Source: Flavobacterium panacis (GTDB lineage: Bacteria > Bacteroidota > Bacteroidia > Flavobacteriales > Flavobacteriaceae). Taken from it: 64,000 nucleotides of DNA. The position numbers were made by a program, and so were the translations under genes. The notes beneath the pieces were generated by a model. That model worked only from the letters and a program-made list of their open reading frames with translations. It was not told the DNA's origin and ran no database searches. Each line of letters begins with the position of its first letter. The stretch's first letter is position 1. Below are positions 9,801 through 19,021 of the stretch, piece after piece. The stretch is taken from positions 1 to 64,000 of the forward strand of contig NZ_JANKMS010000015.1 in the NCBI RefSeq assembly GCF_024649945.1. Reading direction: 5' to 3'.

Positions 9801-9992
9801 GAATGGTTGAAAAAATCTAAAATTTCAAATTTAAGAATCTATTTCACCGCTTACAATTTGTATGTATTTACTAAATATTCAGGTTACGATCCAGAAGTCA
9901 ATGTGATTAATAATGCGATTACAAGAGGAGTAGATTTTAGCGCTTATCCTAGAAGTAAATCCTTTGTTACAGGATTAAATATTTCATTATAA
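6840..9992 (+). CDS. SusC-type TonB-dependent outer-membrane transporter
   Basis: This 1050-residue protein has a signal peptide (to about residue 19, MMYGQ), a carboxypeptidase-regulatory-like (DUF4480-type) domain at about 25-95 (VKGIVTDTQNLPMPGATV), the SusC plug signature (LDEVVVVGYG at about 100, then GRIAGMQV and SLRIRGG) and a C-terminal 22-strand barrel. It would import oligosaccharides released from heparan sulfate through the outer membrane, powered by TonB, with the SusD protein 16 bp downstream as its lid. The promoter carries the PUL-specific motif at 6551-6569. Length and motifs are normal for SusC; no damage is seen. Confidence 0.95.
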   Translation: MKRIIFLFLLLTTCKMMYGQDKITVKGIVTDTQNLPMPGATVSEKGTKNATVTSMDGDYQIKVKPNAVLVFSFIGTKSKEEQVNNRTQINTKLIDDTNNLDEVVVVGYGTKTRKDLTGAISSVKGQELAKVPVQNVAQALQGRIAGMQVTMSDGTPGSEPSLRIRGGTSITQSNEPLYFVDGVAQTGGLNFLDPMDIESIDVLKDAASTSIYGAQGANGVVLVTTKKAKGGKLSINYDTYGGIKMIAKTLPVLNPYDYTKLIYESATDDARMQKFVGAYGTYDELEGLYKNRKGINWQDEVFGNAVVSQYHKISISGGENDTKYNAFYSVNNDEGIMLGTGSVKNIVKLNVINNISKKFTVNAIVNFSNQKITGLSTSDGGNARLSMLQNLLQYRPTIGKIGSDEDLKTLVVDPLDNQDSPTFQSPLITIDSQKREAINKALNMSLQFQYNITPKLIYRGLVSYTDNSNKSKYFNDSRGIQAIRAGGANGGVTHNIGTRFNYNNVLTYTNTFNKKHKLDATIGQEYIYNYNEGVSVSASAFPNVNLSWDKLQLGTIPGIPTSFAEDDKLLSFFGKANYAFKNRYLLSASLRADGSSKFGTENQWGYFPSASVAWRIIEEDFMQKLPVFSDLKLRLSYGEAGNNRIANYAALGIFNSGSYPLNNQVNITAFQNNLPNPFLKWEATKSTNIGFDLGFFKQRISLTTELYDNKSKDLLYNTRVPASSGFKKQFQNIGATSNRGLEFTLNTINIKNDNFVWNTTFNIAFNKTKVLALSEGETSLITNSYTDKNDYILQVGKPVGTMYGYVSDGLYQVSDFDYNPTTKAYTLKSGVVSDNVVVQPGFIKFKDINGPNGTPDGVINDLDRTIIGNANPKYTGGLNNTFSYKGIDLSVFLDFTVGNDIYNANVLNNSRLNLDNLNTFAIYADRWTTINAAGQRVTDPDELTALNVGKKYPAFNGNATGRLYSDIIEDGSFLRINNVSLGYTLPKEWLKKSKISNLRIYFTAYNLYVFTKYSGYDPEVNVINNAITRGVDFSAYPRSKSFVTGLNISL

Positions 9993-10008
9993 TTTAAAGT
10001 TTAAAAAA

Positions 10009-11895
10009 ATGAAACACAATATATTTTCACGCAGAGCAATTGTTTTAGCAGGTGTTGCCTGTCTCCTATTGCCACTTAATGCTTGTGACAAAGATTTAGA
10101 AGTTACTCCGTATTCTTATTTTACCACAGCTAACTTTTTTTCTGATGTAAACGAAGCCAATATGGCCACATTAGGAGCTTACGAATCCATGTCATCTATG
10201 GACAGTTACGGCTGGAATATTTCTATGATTTTTGATGCTGATACTGATATTGAACAAATGTCTGGAACTGGTGCTGACGATTGGCGAACAATTGCACATT
10301 ATCAGGGAATTTCTCAAACCAATACTTTCTACGCCGCTTGGAGCAAATTATATGAAGGAATCGACAGAGCAAATGTGGTTATAGAGAGAATTCCGAAAAT
10401 GGAATTGTTTGGTAATGGAACCGAAGCTCAAAAACAACAATTAAATCGTTTTCTTGGCGAAGCTAAATTCCTGCGAGGCTTTTATTACTCTGAATTGGTT
10501 CGTTTGTGGGGAGATGTTCCTTTTAAAACCAAAAGTTCACAATCTGGAGATAAACTTAGCGGTGCTTTAGTAGATCGTCAGGAAATTTATACGCAGATTA
10601 TCAAAGACATGCAGGAAGCGACTGCACTATTACCAGAATCACTTCCAACAGATGAAAGAATCAATAAATGGGGAGCAAAATCTATGTTGGCGAGAGTGGC
10701 ATTATTTGCTGGAGGATATTCTTTAAACGCTGATGGAGTAATAAAACGCCCTGCTAATTATAAAGACTATTATAAAATTGCGCAAAAGGAAATCAATGAT
10801 GTGATGGCGCAAAATCCGTACAAATTGAATCCGTCTTATTCTAAAGTATTTAAAAATCAATGTCAGCATGTTTTAGAACCAACAGAAAATATCTTTCAAG
10901 TGGCGTTTTACAATCCAGCAGGAAATATTGGTAACTCTTCTTGGATAGGAAATTTTAACGGACCAACAACTGCAAGTGGTGTTTATCCTTCAAACATTGC
11001 GAGATGTTTAGTTCCAAAACCATTTTACAACAGTTTTAACGCTGCAGATCAAAGAAGAGATTTCTCCATTGCAACTTATCAAATCAATAACCTTGGAAAT
11101 AAATTACCGCTTTTAACTACCAATCAAGATGAAAGATGGACTGTTTCAAAATGGAGCAGAGAATTTATGACCAACGCAACTGCTGAACGTGTTTACACAC
11201 ATGTAAATTGGGTGATTATGCGTTATTCTGATTTGCTTTTAATGCGTGCTGAAGTTGAAAACGAATTAAATGAAGGTCCAAACGCATTGGCTTACGAAGC
11301 TATCAACCTAGTTAGAAAAAGAGCCTTTGGAGCTGATATTCAAGGAAGCAGAATTGCAATCGATTTGAAAACAAAAGGAACTGGCTACACCAATGCTGCA
11401 AATGTTGTAATACAAATTACTGGCGGCGGCGGTACAGATGCATCGGCAGCTGTAATTACGCTTGCCAGCGGAGGAGTAAATACTATCGGAATGCTTCGTT
11501 CTGGAGACGGTTACACTTCTGTTCCAACAGTAACCATTACTAGCACAGACGGAAAAGGTTCTGGTGCAACTGCAACTGCGAGATTATTACCAAAACCAAC
11601 AACAGCAGAAATAAACCTGCCAACAGGTCTTGACAAAATAGCCTTTTTTAAAGCTTTACAACAAGAAAGAGCTTGGGAACTTTCTTTTGAAGGAATGCGT
11701 AGAGCCGATTTAATAAGATGGGGAATTCTTGCCGATAAATTGAATGAAACAAGTGCTGCCGTAAAACAAATACGCGCTACGTATTTTTATCCTTCTGTTG
11801 CCAATTTTATAACGGGTAAACATGAATTGTATCCTTTCCCACAAAATGAAACGGATGTCAATAAAAGCATCACACGTCAAAATCCGAAATATTAA
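10009..11895 (+). CDS. SusD/RagB-type glycan-binding lipoprotein with an inserted repeat domain
   Basis: This 628-residue surface lipoprotein has its lipobox cysteine at C26 (PLNACDKD). The SusD fold is visible: N-terminal SusD-like region, TPR helices (FLRGFYYSELVRLWGDVPF at about 154-172, MRYSDLLLMRAEVENELN at about 404-421) and the conserved C-terminal QQERAWELSFEGMRRADL (about 551-568). Between the helix ending VRKRAFG (about 441) and the C-terminal helix lies an extra segment of about 85 residues (about 447-530), rich in Gly/Thr/Ala/Val, with two copies of a GxGYT motif (457-461, 499-503) each followed by short beta-prone tracts. This insertion is not part of the core SusD fold and may be an accessory beta domain. 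It pairs with the SusC 16 bp upstream. Confidence 0.94.
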   Translation: MKHNIFSRRAIVLAGVACLLLPLNACDKDLEVTPYSYFTTANFFSDVNEANMATLGAYESMSSMDSYGWNISMIFDADTDIEQMSGTGADDWRTIAHYQGISQTNTFYAAWSKLYEGIDRANVVIERIPKMELFGNGTEAQKQQLNRFLGEAKFLRGFYYSELVRLWGDVPFKTKSSQSGDKLSGALVDRQEIYTQIIKDMQEATALLPESLPTDERINKWGAKSMLARVALFAGGYSLNADGVIKRPANYKDYYKIAQKEINDVMAQNPYKLNPSYSKVFKNQCQHVLEPTENIFQVAFYNPAGNIGNSSWIGNFNGPTTASGVYPSNIARCLVPKPFYNSFNAADQRRDFSIATYQINNLGNKLPLLTTNQDERWTVSKWSREFMTNATAERVYTHVNWVIMRYSDLLLMRAEVENELNEGPNALAYEAINLVRKRAFGADIQGSRIAIDLKTKGTGYTNAANVVIQITGGGGTDASAAVITLASGGVNTIGMLRSGDGYTSVPTVTITSTDGKGSGATATARLLPKPTTAEINLPTGLDKIAFFKALQQERAWELSFEGMRRADLIRWGILADKLNETSAAVKQIRATYFYPSVANFITGKHELYPFPQNETDVNKSITRQNPKY

Positions 11896-11950
11896 TACAA
11901 TTTAATTTCTAAGTGCTTACGATCTTTAGAAATTGCTCATGGTTGGATGT

Positions 11951-11980
11951 TAATGCAGAGCTTAGGTTCTGCATTAGCTG
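11951..11980 (+). terminator. Hairpin after susD
   Basis: TAATGCAGA (11951-11959) pairs with TCTGCATTA (11968-11976) around an 8-nt loop, followed by GCTGTTTT. A second, weaker stem (AATTTCTA/TAGAAATT, 11904-11934) precedes it. Together they probably end the susCD transcript before the sulfatase promoter. Confidence 0.55.
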
Positions 11981-12015
11981 TTTTAATAATTCAGAGATGA
12001 TTTTAGTTAAATCTG

Positions 12016-12068
12016 ATAGTATTTTAAACAAATTCAAAACAACAAAAGAATAACGATTCTTACTTTCG
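12016..12068 (+). promoter_or_regulatory. Candidate HTCS operator and -7 box of the sulfatase gene
   Basis: ATAGTATTTTAAAC begins at 12016 and TTTAAACAAATTCAAAACA spans 12023-12041. After exactly 19 nt comes TACTTTCG (12061-12068), a TAnnTTyG -7 box. Motif, spacing and box type mirror the susC promoter, which supports co-regulation. Confidence 0.65.
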
Positions 12069-12121
12069 TTTTTAAATTAAAGCCTTTCAAAAACAACGGA
12101 ATACGCTATTTTACAAGAGAT

Positions 12122-13501
12122 ATGAAATTTCAAAAAAACATATTCATTTTGTGCCTTTTAGGAATTCTAAATATTCCATTATTAAACTATGCGCAAAACA
12201 CGGAACGCCCTAATATTCTAATCATCATGACCGATCAGCAGACTGCCGATGCGATGAGTAATGCCGGAAATCAAAATCTGCAGACTCCTGCAATGGATAA
12301 ATTGGCTCAAAATGGTGTACATTTTACCAAAGCCTATTGTGCGCAACCATTATGTTCTCCTTCACGTTCGGCTATTATGAGCGGAAAAATGCCTTACGAA
12401 ACCGGTTTTATTGGAAATGCTCCTGAAAAAGACGGACAATGGCCTGATGATTTATTGATGATGGGAAAAATTTTCCAAAACGGAGGTTATAAAACGGGCT
12501 ACGTTGGAAAATGGCATTTGCCTGTTCCTGTTTCTAAAAAACAACAACATGGCTTTGAATATATCGAAAATACCAATTTTCAGGATTACAACGATGCTGC
12601 AACTCCATCTTTTTGTGCTAGATTTATAAAAGAAAACAAAAATACACCATTTCTATTAGTAGCTTCCTTCTTAAATCCGCATGATATTTGCGAATGGGCT
12701 CGTGGAGAAGAGCTTAAAATGGATGTTTTAGAAAGCGCTCCACCTGCAGACCAATGTCCGCCTTTGCCTGCCAATTGGAAGATTCCAGAACACGAACCTA
12801 AAATTGTGCGGGAACAGCAAAAAGTAAGTTTCAGAACCTATCCTACTGTAAATTGGACTCCAGATCAATGGCGTCAATACCGTTGGGCTTATAATCGACT
12901 AATTGAAAAAGTAGATAATTACATCGAAATGGTTTTGGCCTCACTTAAAAAATACGGCATCGAAAAAAACACCATTATCGTTTTTACTGCCGATCATGGC
13001 GACGGTTATGCAGGTCACAGCTGGAACCAAAAACAGATTTTATATGAAGAATCGGCTAAAATACCTTTTATCATTTCAAAAATTGGAGATTGGAAACCAA
13101 GAACAGACGAAATGCTGGTTTGTAACGGAACTGATATCATTCCGACCATTTGCGGTTTTACAGGCGTTCCAAAACCTACTTATTTAAAAGGAATCGATTT
13201 GAGTAAAAAAATAGAAAATCCAGCCCTAAAACTTCGTGATACCTTGGTTATAGAAACTGATTTTGCAGACAACGAAGAACTCTTAAACATAAGCGGACGT
13301 GCTGTAATTACTCAAAACTTTAAATACATTGTTTACAATAAAGGCGAGTTAAGAGAACAGCTTTTCAATTTAGCAACAGATCCCGAAGAAATTACAAATT
13401 TAGCGGTAGACAAAAAGTATAAAAAAGAGTTGCTAAATATACGTCGCTATTTAAAACAATGGTGCAAAAAGAATGGAGATTCCTTTCAATCAGGATTATA
13501 A
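12122..13501 (+). CDS. Exported type I sulfatase of the heparan locus
   Basis: This 459-residue protein has a signal peptide (to about residue 25, NYAQ) and the alkaline-phosphatase-like sulfatase fold. The metal-site start is D38 (ILIIMTDQQ). The CxPxR motif C78-S-P-S-R82 is of the cysteine type, so C78 should be converted to formylglycine by an anaerobic-type or FGE-type maturase not encoded here. The later metal/active-site block is FTADHGDGYAGH. It would remove a sulfate ester or N-sulfate from heparan fragments. The position (2-O, 6-O or N) cannot be assigned with confidence. It is monocistronic, with its own copy of the PUL motif, and sits between susCD and the regulator. Confidence 0.9.
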   Translation: MKFQKNIFILCLLGILNIPLLNYAQNTERPNILIIMTDQQTADAMSNAGNQNLQTPAMDKLAQNGVHFTKAYCAQPLCSPSRSAIMSGKMPYETGFIGNAPEKDGQWPDDLLMMGKIFQNGGYKTGYVGKWHLPVPVSKKQQHGFEYIENTNFQDYNDAATPSFCARFIKENKNTPFLLVASFLNPHDICEWARGEELKMDVLESAPPADQCPPLPANWKIPEHEPKIVREQQKVSFRTYPTVNWTPDQWRQYRWAYNRLIEKVDNYIEMVLASLKKYGIEKNTIIVFTADHGDGYAGHSWNQKQILYEESAKIPFIISKIGDWKPRTDEMLVCNGTDIIPTICGFTGVPKPTYLKGIDLSKKIENPALKLRDTLVIETDFADNEELLNISGRAVITQNFKYIVYNKGELREQLFNLATDPEEITNLAVDKKYKKELLNIRRYLKQWCKKNGDSFQSGL

Positions 13502-13624
13502 AAAAATGATTGATTATCCGATAAAAATTAAAAAATAAAGTGTTTTCTTTTTGTTTAAATTAGAGCTTTAAGTTTACCTTAAACTAAAAAGAAGACCAAA
13601 TAACAAATTATAATTCAAACCTTT

Positions 13625-16600
13625 ATGAAGAAAACGATTGTCTTTTTTACGTTTTTCTACATAACTCTTTTCGCTGCAAAAAGTTATGCGCAAGTACAAG
13701 ATCGTTATTTCCGAACGATTTCGGTTGATAAAGGCTTGTCGCAGAGTTCTGTTTTTGCTATTCGGCAAGATACTTTGGGATTTATCTGGATTGGAACACA
13801 GGACGGATTAAATCGCTATGACAGCAAAGGTTTTAAAGTTTACCGACCAATTAAAAACGTTAAAAATAGTTTGCAGTCGTATTATATTCGAAGCCTTTTT
13901 ACCGATCATAAAGAACAATTATGGGTTGGAGGTAATCAAGGAATCAGCGTTTACAATTACAATACAGACAGTTTTATCAATTATTCGTTACCGCGAAATA
14001 TAGGCGAATGGTACATTTCGTCTATAACTGAAGACAGTCAGCACAGAATCTGGGCTTCTTCTATTGCTGGAGATGTTTTTGTACTTTCTCCAAATGACAA
14101 AAGTTTTAAGCCAATAAAGTTTAATGCTTCTTCACACGAAATCAAGAAAATTGCTTACATCGGTCTTTGGCAACAACAGATTTTATTGGGAACGGATGTT
14201 GGTCTTTTTAAATTAAATTCCAATTCCCATCAGCTTTCCAAAATAAATCTGAGTTCAAAGAAATCATATATCAATGATGTTTTTATTGAAGGCAAAAAAT
14301 TATGGGTCGCAACAGAAGGTGAAGGTGTCATTCAATACAATGCTCAAAATGGAAAACTTACTTCCCTCCTGCACAACGCTGGAAACAACAGTATTGCCGA
14401 TAACAACATCAGATGCATCAACAAAGACACTGAAGGCAATTTATGGTTTGGAACTTTTAAAGGACTGAGCATTTTTAATCCTAAAAACAATACTTTTAGC
14501 AATTATTCTCACCAAATATCACAGCCTTATACAATCAGCCAGAATTCGGTACGCTGTATTTTTAAAGACAAACAAAACGGAATCTGGTTAGGAACTTATT
14601 ATGGCGGTCTGAATTATTATCATAAAAATGATATTAAATTCAATCTTTTAAGTCAGAACTCCGGAAAACCATCTTTAAATGATGAAGTTATTGGCGTTAT
14701 TAAGCAAGATTCAAAGGGTAATTTTTGGATTGGAAGCAACGATAAAGGCCTTAATTATTGGAATAAAAACGCTAATACGATTACTTATTTTTCTAATAAT
14801 GAAAGTAATCCAAACAGTTTGAGCTCAAACAATATCAAAGCTATTGAATTTGATACAAGCGGAAATGTTTTAGTGGGCACTCACAACGGCGGATTGAATG
14901 TTTTAAATCCGAATACGGGTTTGGTACAGCGTTTTCGCCACGACGAAAACAATCCGAACAGCATTGCTGGTGATTTGGTTTACAGCATACTCAAAGATTC
15001 CAAAGGCAGGATCTGGATTGGAACAAGATCTGGATTGGATCAATTTCATCCTGAAACCAAAACCTTTACGCATATTCATTTGGACAAAGCCGGAAAAAGA
15101 CCCGTTTCTGACGATATTACTTTTCTTTTTGAAGACAGTAAAAAACGAATCTGGATTGGGACTACAAATGGCGTAACACTGTTTTATCCAGAAACACAAT
15201 TGTTTGGCAATATTGGCCACGAAAAAGTAAGCGACGATATTGTAAACTGCATTACCGAAGATCAAAAACACCGAATTTGGATTGGCACAAGAGAAGGTTT
15301 GCGATTGTATGATGAAGTTCAGGAATCTTTTATCAGTTTTAAAGCGAGAAAAGATTTCTTTAAAGAAACGATTTACGGCATCATTCCAGACGAGAACAAT
15401 TTATGGATTTCTACCAACACGGGATTAATCAAATTTAATCCTGACAAACGTTCTGTACAGACTTTTGACGAAAGCGATGGTTTACAGAACAAACAGTTTA
15501 ACGATTATTCTTTTTGCAAAGCAAAAGATGGAATGTTGCTTTTTGGCGGTATAAAAGGCGTTTCCTATTTCTATCCGTCGATGATCAAACAGAGTCCGCT
15601 TCCTTTAAAATTGAATTTCACTGCTTTAGAAGTTTTAAATAAAACTGTCGCTGTAGATGATGAAACTGACATTTTAGAACAGCATCTTGATCAAGTTAAG
15701 GAGCTGGAAATTGGTCCAGAATACAAACAATTCAGTATCTTTTTTAATACGTTTAATTATATTTCTTCCAACAGAACCTACTATTTGTACAAATTAGAAG
15801 GTATTGATAAAGAATGGCAAAGAACTGATAACTTAAAGGTAAGCTACAGTAATTTATCAGCAGGAAAATACAACTTTCAAATCAAAGCCATTGGACCAAA
15901 TGGCGAGATGAGTGCCGTAAGAAGTTTAGACATTGTCATTTTACCGCCTTGGTACAAAACAATATGGTTTTCATTGTTGCTTTTTGCCATAATTGGGACG
16001 GCAGTTTACATTGGCTTTAAAATCATAAAAGAAAGAATACAAGCCGTTCAACAGTTAAAATTGGAACGAATTGAAAAAGAAAGAGTGAGTTACATCAACC
16101 AAATCAAAATGGATTTCTTTACTAATGTATCACATGAATTAAGAACTCCTTTAACCTTGATTTTAGCCCCTTTAGAAGAATTATTAAAAATGCCTTTTTC
16201 CGATAAAATCACTAAAAAGAAGCATGAATTAATGTTCATTAATGCCAAACGACTTTACAATTTGGTTGATCAATTATTTGAATTTAGAAAAACAGAAATG
16301 GGAACGCGTCCGTTAAAAGTGGGCAAAAGTGATCTGGTTCGTTTTACACAGGAAATTTTCGAATCGTTTAAACCACTTTCAGAAAAGAACAATATTCATT
16401 ACACTTTTCATACAACAGAAACTGAGCTGGTATTTTATTTTGATAAAGATGCAATGGAGAAAATCTTGTTCAACTTGCTTTCTAATGCATTCAAATATAC
16501 CAAAGAAGGACAAAGCATTCAGGTAGAATTATTGAGAAAAAATGATACAGTACAAATAAAAGTCGCTGACACGGGAGTTGGAATTAGCTCGGAAAATTTA

Positions 16601-17662
16601 TCTAAAGTTTTTGATCGTTTCTATCAGGTAAATAACCGCGAAATGAATTTGGGCTCTGGTGTTGGTTTGGCTTTTACAAAACGTTTGGTCGAATTGCATC
16701 ATGGTGAAATCAGCGCTGAAAGTGCGGAAGAACAAGGAAGTACTTTTACCGTTGCTATTCCGATTTTGGATCAGGTTTATAAAAACGATCAGCAGGTTGA
16801 AGAATCTTTGTATGATTTATCAATCGTTACTGATAATGAATTGGAAAGTGAAAATGAAATCGAAGAAGAAAACGAGATAATCGACAGCAATCAGCCAATG
16901 AAATTACTGATTGTAGATGACAATAAAGAAATTCTGGATTATTTGCAGGATTATTTCAGTAAAACCTACGACGTAACGGTTGCTTACAACGGACAAATGG
17001 CATTAGATTTATTAGAAATCAATCCTTTTGATTTAATTATCAGCGATGTTATGATGCCTGAGTTGGACGGTTTGCATTTTTGTAAGCGTGTGAAACAAAA
17101 CATTAATACTTCGCATATTCCGTTGATGCTTTTAACGGCAAGAAATGAAACCAGCCAGCAGATTAAAGGATTGGAAATGGGTGCAGATGATTATATTACC
17201 AAACCTTTTTCGACGCCATTATTAGCGGCAAAAATTACGAATTTATTACGTTCTCGCAAACGTCTTAAAGAATATTATTCTGTTGGAAAAGAAATGGTTC
17301 CAGAGAATATTGCGTTTAATACTTTGGATGAAGAATTTTTAAAAGAAGCCATTCGCATTGTCGAAGATCATTTGGCAGATTCTGAGTTTACTGTAGATCA
17401 TTTCAGCCGTGAAATCGGAATGAGCCGTTCTAATCTTTACATTAAATTAAAAGCGATAACAGGCGAATCTGCAATGGATTTTATAAAGAGAATCCGCTTT
17501 AAAAAGGCGGTCGAACTCATGCAGAGCAAGCGCTACACCATTGCACAAATTACATATATGTGCGGCTTCAACTCGCCTTCTTATTTCTCAACTGCTTTTA
17601 AACAGCATTACGGCTGTATGCCAAGCGAATATTTAGCCCGATTAGAAAACACAAAAGAATAA
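13625..17662 (+). CDS. Hybrid two-component system sensor/response regulator (HTCS)
   Basis: This 1345-residue one-piece regulator is typical of Bacteroidota PULs. After a signal peptide comes a periplasmic two-propeller sensor built from repeated WIGT..GL blades (about 35-690) and a Y_Y_Y domain (about 705-775). A transmembrane helix follows (about 785-805, IWFSLLLFAIIGTAVYIGF), then HisKA with H837 (NVSHELRTPL), HATPase (about 945-1060), a receiver domain with phosphoacceptor D1141 (ISDVMMPELDG, then TKPF) and a C-terminal AraC-type HTH (about 1240-1340, ending FKQHYGCMPSEYL). All catalytic motifs are intact. It should bind a heparan oligosaccharide in the periplasm and activate the genes bearing the shared 19-nt motif. 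It has no copy of that motif before itself, so it is probably expressed constitutively at low level. Confidence 0.95.
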   Translation: MKKTIVFFTFFYITLFAAKSYAQVQDRYFRTISVDKGLSQSSVFAIRQDTLGFIWIGTQDGLNRYDSKGFKVYRPIKNVKNSLQSYYIRSLFTDHKEQLWVGGNQGISVYNYNTDSFINYSLPRNIGEWYISSITEDSQHRIWASSIAGDVFVLSPNDKSFKPIKFNASSHEIKKIAYIGLWQQQILLGTDVGLFKLNSNSHQLSKINLSSKKSYINDVFIEGKKLWVATEGEGVIQYNAQNGKLTSLLHNAGNNSIADNNIRCINKDTEGNLWFGTFKGLSIFNPKNNTFSNYSHQISQPYTISQNSVRCIFKDKQNGIWLGTYYGGLNYYHKNDIKFNLLSQNSGKPSLNDEVIGVIKQDSKGNFWIGSNDKGLNYWNKNANTITYFSNNESNPNSLSSNNIKAIEFDTSGNVLVGTHNGGLNVLNPNTGLVQRFRHDENNPNSIAGDLVYSILKDSKGRIWIGTRSGLDQFHPETKTFTHIHLDKAGKRPVSDDITFLFEDSKKRIWIGTTNGVTLFYPETQLFGNIGHEKVSDDIVNCITEDQKHRIWIGTREGLRLYDEVQESFISFKARKDFFKETIYGIIPDENNLWISTNTGLIKFNPDKRSVQTFDESDGLQNKQFNDYSFCKAKDGMLLFGGIKGVSYFYPSMIKQSPLPLKLNFTALEVLNKTVAVDDETDILEQHLDQVKELEIGPEYKQFSIFFNTFNYISSNRTYYLYKLEGIDKEWQRTDNLKVSYSNLSAGKYNFQIKAIGPNGEMSAVRSLDIVILPPWYKTIWFSLLLFAIIGTAVYIGFKIIKERIQAVQQLKLERIEKERVSYINQIKMDFFTNVSHELRTPLTLILAPLEELLKMPFSDKITKKKHELMFINAKRLYNLVDQLFEFRKTEMGTRPLKVGKSDLVRFTQEIFESFKPLSEKNNIHYTFHTTETELVFYFDKDAMEKILFNLLSNAFKYTKEGQSIQVELLRKNDTVQIKVADTGVGISSENLSKVFDRFYQVNNREMNLGSGVGLAFTKRLVELHHGEISAESAEEQGSTFTVAIPILDQVYKNDQQVEESLYDLSIVTDNELESENEIEEENEIIDSNQPMKLLIVDDNKEILDYLQDYFSKTYDVTVAYNGQMALDLLEINPFDLIISDVMMPELDGLHFCKRVKQNINTSHIPLMLLTARNETSQQIKGLEMGADDYITKPFSTPLLAAKITNLLRSRKRLKEYYSVGKEMVPENIAFNTLDEEFLKEAIRIVEDHLADSEFTVDHFSREIGMSRSNLYIKLKAITGESAMDFIKRIRFKKAVELMQSKRYTIAQITYMCGFNSPSYFSTAFKQHYGCMPSEYLARLENTKE

Positions 17663-17771
17663 CTAACTACAACAAAACTAACTCACTAATGCAAAATTTC
17701 ATTCCTACATCTTAGCTTTTAAAAACCTGAAAAGGGTTTAAAATCATCTTTTATTATTCTAAAAAATTATA

Positions 17772-17798
17772 TCCGAAAAATAACTTTTCTTATTCGGA
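17772..17798. promoter_or_regulatory. Inverted repeat upstream of the DUF4861 gene
   Basis: TCCGAA (17772-17777) and TTCGGA (17793-17798) form an inverted repeat around an AT-rich centre. It could be an operator or a small hairpin. It does not resemble the PUL motif found at the three other promoters. Confidence 0.3.
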
Positions 17799-17847
17799 CA
17801 ACTCAACTTATGTCTTAACTGAACTCATTATTCAAAAAATAAATCTC

Positions 17848-18978
17848 ATGAAACTCTTACACTTCATCATTGCAATAGTTTGTATTTTGCCAACAGCAAT
17901 TACAGCGCAAACCAAAGCAACCATTACCATTACAAACAATTCTACAATTGATAGAAAAGAAACTGTTACAGCCATAAAATGGGAAAACGTGCTACGCTCC
18001 TATCCTCAGATTGATACGTCCAATTTTATAGTCATCAATAGTCAGACAAAAAAACAAATTCCGTTTCAGTTAGAACATCGAGGTCAATCTGCTATTCAAA
18101 ATCTTTTGGTTCAAATCGATAGTAAAGCTAAAAGTTCATTTCAGCTTTTCATACAAAAAGGAAAACCTGAAAATTTTACACCTAAGACTTTCGCACGTTT
18201 CGTTCCCGAAAGATTAGATGATTTTGCTTGGGAAAATGATAAAATTGCCTTTCGAGCCTACGGAAAAGCGTTAGAAAAAACAGAAGGCGATGCTTATGGT
18301 TTTGATGTTTGGGTAAAAAGCACTTCTCAACTTGTTTTAAATAATCGCTACAAACGCAATGATTATCACGTAGACCACGGTGATGGATTAGATTATTATC
18401 ATGTTGGATATACTTTAGGCGCTGGAAATATGGCACCATTTGTAAAAGATACTATTCGTTATTCTGGGAATTATCATAACTGGAAAATACTTGATAATGG
18501 TCCGCTTCGAACTACTTTTCAATTAGTCTATGACAGTTGGAATGCTGGCGGAATCAAAGTTCAAGCAATCAAAACTATTTCTATTGATGCTGGTTCACAA
18601 CTTAACCGGATTGAAAATCTTTACACCTTCAATGATAATAAACCCTTACCCGTTGTTGTGGGCATTATTCGAAGAGAAAAACCAGGCGTTATTTTGCTAA
18701 ATGAACAGCAAGGCATTATGGGGTATTGGGAACCTACTTTTCAGAAAGACGGCACAACAGCTGTCGGGTCTATACTAACTACACCTGCTGAACTAATGTG
18801 GATTAATAAAGAGCAATTATTAACTAAAACTACTATAAAAAATAACGAGCCAATTGTGTATTATGCAGGTGCTGCTTGGGACAAAGCAGGAAAAATTACA
18901 AATGCGCAACAATGGTTGGATTATCTGAATCAGTTCAATGAGGAACTAAAAAATCCGCTTATTATTAGTGTAAAATAA
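17848..18978 (+). CDS. DUF4861 family exported protein
   Basis: This 376-residue protein has a signal peptide ending near residue 21 (AITAQ). The body matches my recollection of the DUF4861 family: an N-terminal beta domain (ITITNNSTIDRKETV), the block FARFVPERLDDFAWENDKIA (about 115-134), the aromatic/histidine-rich YHVDHGDGLDYYHVGYT (about 173-189) and a C-terminal sandwich. DUF4861 proteins occur in uronate-containing polysaccharide loci, but I know no established activity. Clustered His/Asp/Tyr residues in the central block could form an active site. It is followed after 43 bp by the KduD-like gene and likely shares its transcript, which ties it to unsaturated-uronate metabolism. Confidence 0.75.
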   Translation: MKLLHFIIAIVCILPTAITAQTKATITITNNSTIDRKETVTAIKWENVLRSYPQIDTSNFIVINSQTKKQIPFQLEHRGQSAIQNLLVQIDSKAKSSFQLFIQKGKPENFTPKTFARFVPERLDDFAWENDKIAFRAYGKALEKTEGDAYGFDVWVKSTSQLVLNNRYKRNDYHVDHGDGLDYYHVGYTLGAGNMAPFVKDTIRYSGNYHNWKILDNGPLRTTFQLVYDSWNAGGIKVQAIKTISIDAGSQLNRIENLYTFNDNKPLPVVVGIIRREKPGVILLNEQQGIMGYWEPTFQKDGTTAVGSILTTPAELMWINKEQLLTKTTIKNNEPIVYYAGAAWDKAGKITNAQQWLDYLNQFNEELKNPLIISVK

Positions 18979-19021
18979 AGCAAACAAAGACTAAGAATAC
19001 TATTAACTAAAAAACAAAAAA

